Below are positions 60,787-64,000 of a stretch of DNA of 64,000 nucleotides, in pieces. Origin of the DNA: Tersicoccus mangrovi (GTDB taxonomy: Bacteria > Actinomycetota > Actinomycetes > Actinomycetales > Micrococcaceae). Under the pieces are notes generated by a model that saw nothing but the letters and a program-made list of their open reading frames with translations, made no database searches and was not told where the DNA came from. The position numbers and the translations under genes were made by a program. Location of the stretch: positions 62,001 through 126,000 of the forward strand of contig NZ_JBAJMW010000002.1 of NCBI RefSeq assembly GCF_036881825.1, read 5' to 3'. Each line of letters starts with the position of its first letter. The first letter of the stretch is position 1.

Positions 60787-61641
60787 TCAGGGGGTCGGCT
60801 GCTGCGTGCCGGGCATCTCCCGGAGCGTGAGGATCTGCAGGGACCGGCCGAACGGGCCGATCTCGTCGTGCAGGACGGTGGAGGTGATCCCGACGCCGTC
60901 GGGCCCGAAGTCGACCGACACGTCGAGGCCGAGCCACGCGCCGACCGGCTCACGCAGCAGGTGCAGCTGCAGGTCGACGTTGGGGAAGATCCAACCACCG
61001 GCGGGGTGGACGCGGGTGGCGACGCCGTTCGCGGCGTCGGCCATCCCCATCAGGTGCTCGAGCGCGCCGGTCTTCTCGCCCTCCACCAGCGGCAGGTCCG
61101 TCGTCAGCCACACGCGGCCGCGTCCCGGCTGGTGGTCCGGCAGCACGCGGCCGGTGAGCGATTCGATGAAGCCGCCGCCCCACTTCTCAGTCATCGGGTA
61201 CGGCTCGGCCTGGTCCGGGCCCGGCAGCGGGTCGACGGTCAGGCCGGTGACGGGCGTCGAGTCGGTGGTCGCGAGCCGCCAGCCGGTGGCCCGGACGACG
61301 GGGCGGCCGTTCGCGATCATCTCGGCCTGCACGAGCTCGATCGTGCGGCCGGGACGCACCGTCGTGGTCTCGATGGTGAACTCGCCGGCCGGGATCAGCC
61401 CGAGGATCTCGCAGCCGATCCGCGCGAGCCGCAGGCCGGGGCGCGCCTCGTGTCGCAGCAGCGCGCGGGTGAGCAGGCCGGTGACCGGCGCCATGTGCTG
61501 TTCGTGCTCGTTCCAGGCACCCTGGACGGCGCGGGTCGACTCCCACCTCCCGTCGCCGAGATCGCGGTAGTAGCTGACGGGCTTGTCGGTGCTGTCGTCG
61601 GCGGGCACGGCGGCGCGCTCCTCGGTGGTGGGGTGGGTCAC
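60787..61641 (-). CDS. Thioesterase-family protein (TesB-like double hotdog)
   Basis: Acyl-CoA thioesterase-like protein of the actinobacterial double-hotdog group. First hotdog YRDLGDGRWESTRAVQGAWN, EFTIETTTVRPGRTIELVQA and a second repeat GGWIFPNVDLQLHLLREPVG, ending GPFGRSLQILTLRE. 284 aa from GTG 61641; GTGs at 61650 and 61662 are also possible. Probably cleaves medium or long acyl-CoA; substrate not known. Monocistronic and convergent with the MBL gene. Confidence 0.82.
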   Translation of the reverse strand: MTHPTTEERAAVPADDSTDKPVSYYRDLGDGRWESTRAVQGAWNEHEQHMAPVTGLLTRALLRHEARPGLRLARIGCEILGLIPAGEFTIETTTVRPGRTIELVQAEMIANGRPVVRATGWRLATTDSTPVTGLTVDPLPGPDQAEPYPMTEKWGGGFIESLTGRVLPDHQPGRGRVWLTTDLPLVEGEKTGALEHLMGMADAANGVATRVHPAGGWIFPNVDLQLHLLREPVGAWLGLDVSVDFGPDGVGITSTVLHDEIGPFGRSLQILTLREMPGTQQPTP

Positions 61642-61686
61642 GCCCGCCACGCTATCAAGCACAGCTGCATCCTCTGCGCGGTCCGC

Positions 61687-62403
61687 TCAGCGCACCGTCA
61701 GGTTGGCCCGTCGACCGTAGGCCCACACCAGGTGCTCGATGAACGAGTCCGCGGTGAGCGCCGGCGCGAAGTCACTCGCCGACCCGATGGTGTCGGCATC
61801 GAGCGGCAGCTCGAGATCGCCGTACACGTCCGTGATGAGGGTGCGCAGGGAGGCGGTGTCCCGGACGCTGACGACGGCGCTGATCAACCAGGCGCCCGCG
61901 ATCACCCGCTGGGCGACGCCCACCAGCTTCGCCCGGTGCACGCCGTCGGTGCCGAACACGCTGTGCTCACCCGGGCAGTACTCCCCCGGCAGTTCGCCGA
62001 TGCCCGTGCTCACACCGGCGCGCTCGAGGGCGTCGGCGATCACGGCGGAGAACTCCTGGTAGCGCGTCTGGGAGCCGACGATCGGGTCCGGATGAGGCTG
62101 CACGTGGTCGATGATGACGGCACCCTCGTCGTAGATCGCCACCCGGCCGCCGGACTTGCGCACGGTCGGGGTGTATCCGGCGTCGCGGCACCGGGCCGTG
62201 GCGGCGACGTAGCCGTGCAGGCGCACGTCGCGCTGACCGAAGGCAGCGGTCGGCCGGGGCCGGTAGATGCGCACGGTGGGGGCGACGGCGCCCTCCCGGG
62301 CGGCCGCGAGCAGGTGCAGGGCGTAGTCGAGATCCGGCTGCGCGCCGAACGACGTGTCCTGGACGACGACCTCGAGGTGCTCGGTGAACAACCCGTCAGC
62401 CAC
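61687..62403 (-). CDS. Lipoate-protein ligase-family protein
   Basis: BPL/LplA/LipB fold, attaching lipoate or related acyl groups to carrier domains. Visible: RPRPTAAFGQRDVRLHGYVA, the ligand loop VRKSGGRVAIYDEGAVIIDH (the RRxGGG-like motif), YQEFSAVIADALERAG and KLVGVAQRVIAGAWLIS. 238 aa from GTG 62403 with ggggagg six nt upstream. The adenylate-binding Lys in KLVGVAQ is kept. Whether it transfers octanoyl or lipoyl is not resolved. Sits 45 bp ahead of the thioesterase. Confidence 0.82.
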   Translation of the reverse strand: MADGLFTEHLEVVVQDTSFGAQPDLDYALHLLAAAREGAVAPTVRIYRPRPTAAFGQRDVRLHGYVAATARCRDAGYTPTVRKSGGRVAIYDEGAVIIDHVQPHPDPIVGSQTRYQEFSAVIADALERAGVSTGIGELPGEYCPGEHSVFGTDGVHRAKLVGVAQRVIAGAWLISAVVSVRDTASLRTLITDVYGDLELPLDADTIGSASDFAPALTADSFIEHLVWAYGRRANLTVR

Positions 62404-62492
62404 GCCATGCCTCCCCTCGCCTGTCAGCGCACATATCCACAGGATGCCACGGCCCCTGTCACCGGCCGCGGGCGGCGCGTCATCATGGGGCC

Positions 62493-63134
62493 ATGACCAG
62501 CCACGCGAGAACCGTCGATGCACTCCTGGACGCCTGCGGCACCACGTTCGCCGAGGACGCCGGGATCACCCTGAAGGACGCCCCGGCGCCGCTGTACCAG
62601 CTGCTCGTGCTGGTCACGCTGCTGTCGACCCGGATCAAGGCGGACATCGCGGTGGCCGCGGCCCGCGAACTGTTCGACGCCGGGTGGACCACCCCCGAGC
62701 GACTGCGGGACTCCACGTGGCAGCAGCGCGTGGATGCCCTCGGCCGGGCGCACTACCGCCGCTACGACGAGGGCAGGGCCACCCGGCTCGCCGAGGGCGC
62801 CGACCTGCTCCTGGAGCGGTGGCACGGGGACCTGCGGCGGTTGCGGGACGAGGCCGGAGACGCCGCCGGCGTTCAGGCCTCGCTGCGGGAGTTCCCCGGC
62901 ATCGGGCCGACCGGTGCGGCCATCTTCTGCCGGGAGGCCCAGGGCGTCTGGCCGGTGCTGGCGCCGTTCGCGGACCGCCGCGTCGCCGACGGGGCGGCGA
63001 AGCTGGGACTGCCGACGGACGAGAAGGCTCTCGCCGCGCTCGTGTCCGCGGAGGATCTGCCGGCGCTGGTGGCGGCGTGCGTCCGGGTGGCGCTCGACGA
63101 CGGCCTCGCCGAGCGTGTCCTCAGCGAGAGCTGA
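62493..63134 (+). CDS. HhH-GPD DNA glycosylase/endonuclease III-like protein
   Basis: Helix-hairpin-helix base-excision-repair fold: helices YQLLVLVTLLSTRIKADIAV (motif around the usual catalytic Lys), hairpin LREFPGIGPTGAAIFC and the Asp segment VLAPFADRRVADGA. No iron-sulfur cluster Cys set is present. 213 aa. Related actinobacterial proteins are called endonuclease III-like with unknown lesion. Ends one base before the convergent membrane gene stop. Confidence 0.8.
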   Translation: MTSHARTVDALLDACGTTFAEDAGITLKDAPAPLYQLLVLVTLLSTRIKADIAVAAARELFDAGWTTPERLRDSTWQQRVDALGRAHYRRYDEGRATRLAEGADLLLERWHGDLRRLRDEAGDAAGVQASLREFPGIGPTGAAIFCREAQGVWPVLAPFADRRVADGAAKLGLPTDEKALAALVSAEDLPALVAACVRVALDDGLAERVLSES

Positions 63135-64000
63135 TCAGCTGAGGTGCCGGAACCGATCCCACAATCGATCCCAGGGGGCGACGGGTCCACGACAGGCGGT
63201 GATCGGTTGGCCCTGTTCCTCGTTCTTCACGCCGACCCTGTTGTCGAGCGTGGCGATCTGGGTGCACGAGGCGAAGAGATTCGCCACGCGCCGTCCCTGC
63301 GAGCCGACGATGACCACGGTGTCAGCCCCGGCGGGCGGACCACCGTCGTCTCCCAAGGCGTTGTGGCCGCTGACGACCGGAGGAAGGTCGCGCCCGAAGC
63401 GATTCAAGGCACCGGCTTCGCCGTAGTTGGAGGCGATGACGGCATCAGCGTGAGTCGCCGCCGAGGCCGCCGACACCTGCGCCGCGTAGGTCTCCCAGCC
63501 CACCTGGTCCCCGGCGGCCGTGTTGATCGCGGCGAGGCCCGTCGCACCGAACACCTGCATCGGCAGCAGTGGTAACGAGGTCAGCGCACAGCCGACCGCG
63601 TTGACGACGAGTAGCCCGGCGACCAGCCAGCGGCGTCCGCGGGTGCGCGCCCATGCCGTCACCGGGACGGCGCCGATCGCCACGAGCGTCGCCAGCACCC
63701 CCGCCGTGTAGTAGTACTGGGTGCCGCCGATGAAGACGAAGGCCACGACGACGGCCACGGTGACGCCGAACCACCGCAACTGCCGCCAGCCGGGGCGCCG
63801 GAACAGCCCGACGAGGCCGAGTATCCAGACCGCGGCCAGGACCGGCCCGACGAGCAGGACGAGCATCGGCCACATCAGGATCCTCACCTGGGCGCCGTTG
63901 TGCTGGCTGAGGGCTGCTCCCATCGCCAGCTGGGGCCAGCCGTGAGCGATCTGGTACACGACGGTCGGAATGGCCAGTACGCCCGCGAGCGCCACCCCGG
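63135..64000 (-). CDS. GT39/ArnT-like membrane glycosyltransferase, N-terminus outside the window
   Basis: C-terminal part of a polytopic protein of the dolichyl-phosphate-mannose mannosyltransferase (GT-C) superfamily: PTVVYQIAHGWPQLAMG is the family's conserved loop, followed by about six hydrophobic helices (MWPMLVLLVGPVLAAVWILG, GVTVAVVVAFVFIGGTQYYY) and a soluble C-terminal domain with VGWETYAAQVSAAS and NYGEAGALNRFG. The frame is open to the right edge. Probably adds a polyprenyl-linked sugar to a cell-wall or lipid acceptor. Confidence 0.78.
   Translation of the reverse strand, partial: GVALAGVLAIPTVVYQIAHGWPQLAMGAALSQHNGAQVRILMWPMLVLLVGPVLAAVWILGLVGLFRRPGWRQLRWFGVTVAVVVAFVFIGGTQYYYTAGVLATLVAIGAVPVTAWARTRGRRWLVAGLLVVNAVGCALTSLPLLPMQVFGATGLAAINTAAGDQVGWETYAAQVSAASAATHADAVIASNYGEAGALNRFGRDLPPVVSGHNALGDDGGPPAGADTVVIVGSQGRRVANLFASCTQIATLDNRVGVKNEEQGQPITACRGPVAPWDRLWDRFRHLS

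Noticed and set aside
1..64000. tRNA or rRNA genes
   Set aside because: No ggttcgaatcc-type T-loops, CCA ends or rRNA signatures were seen in any intergenic gap.

Overview
The window is about 72% G+C with strong third-position G/C bias, many GTG starts and 4-bp ATGA/GTGA gene overlaps. It also carries mycothiol-linked genes (mycoredoxin, S-hydroxymethyl-mycothiol dehydrogenase). Together these point to a high-GC actinomycete (Actinomycetota). The order tyrA-cmk-plsC-der resembles Streptomyces and Micrococcales more than mycobacteria; the exact order and genus are not resolved from sequence alone. No rRNA, tRNA, CRISPR array, phage or intact insertion sequence was seen.

The backbone is a minus-strand housekeeping series known across actinobacteria: der, plsC, cmk, tyrA, rluB (3.4-11.6 kb); scpB, scpA, parA (17.6-20.2 kb); xerD, a Nudix gene, pyrG, recN, nadK, tlyA and a 72-aa ORF (35.2-42.5 kb); and a HAD phosphatase with a TPR protein (54.5-57.6 kb). 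Three accessory blocks split it. Block 1 (12.0-17.5 kb) has a ThDP enzyme, a squalene-cyclase-like protein and a MacB/FtsX-type ABC exporter. Block 2 (20.5-35.0 kb) has a DctA symporter divergent from a DcuS/DcuR-type two-component system, a complete methylcitrate pathway (prpE divergent from a GntR regulator followed by prpD, prpB, prpC), a flavin monooxygenase, a PadR regulator and a MutT-like Nudix protein. Block 3 (42.6-54.2 kb) has a lone EAL phosphodiesterase, two sugar-ABC permeases with a convergent binding protein, an NCS1 permease, an AfsR-like regulator and a DrrAB-type exporter.

The left end (0-3.4 kb) has an MFS transporter cut by the window edge and two damaged genes: a DUF475 membrane protein with a +1 frameshift in a C tract and a MerR/GyrI regulator with a 20-nt replacement. 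The right end (57.7-64 kb) has SRPBCC and DUF2630 proteins, mycoredoxin, a mycothiol-dependent formaldehyde dehydrogenase with its metallo-hydrolase partner, a TesB-like thioesterase, a lipoate-ligase-like protein, an HhH-GPD protein and the C-terminal part of a GT39-like membrane protein.

The most unusual signal is outside the genes. Almost every longer intergenic gap holds two or three copies of a gap-specific hairpin element, often 70-78 nt, with inverted ends: 5150/6643, 7109/7269, 11771/11843, 24670/24761/24877, a single one at 13882, and a 30-nt type at 35064, 54272 and 54334. The gaps differ in sequence but share this architecture, and two families share the same central 9-mer.
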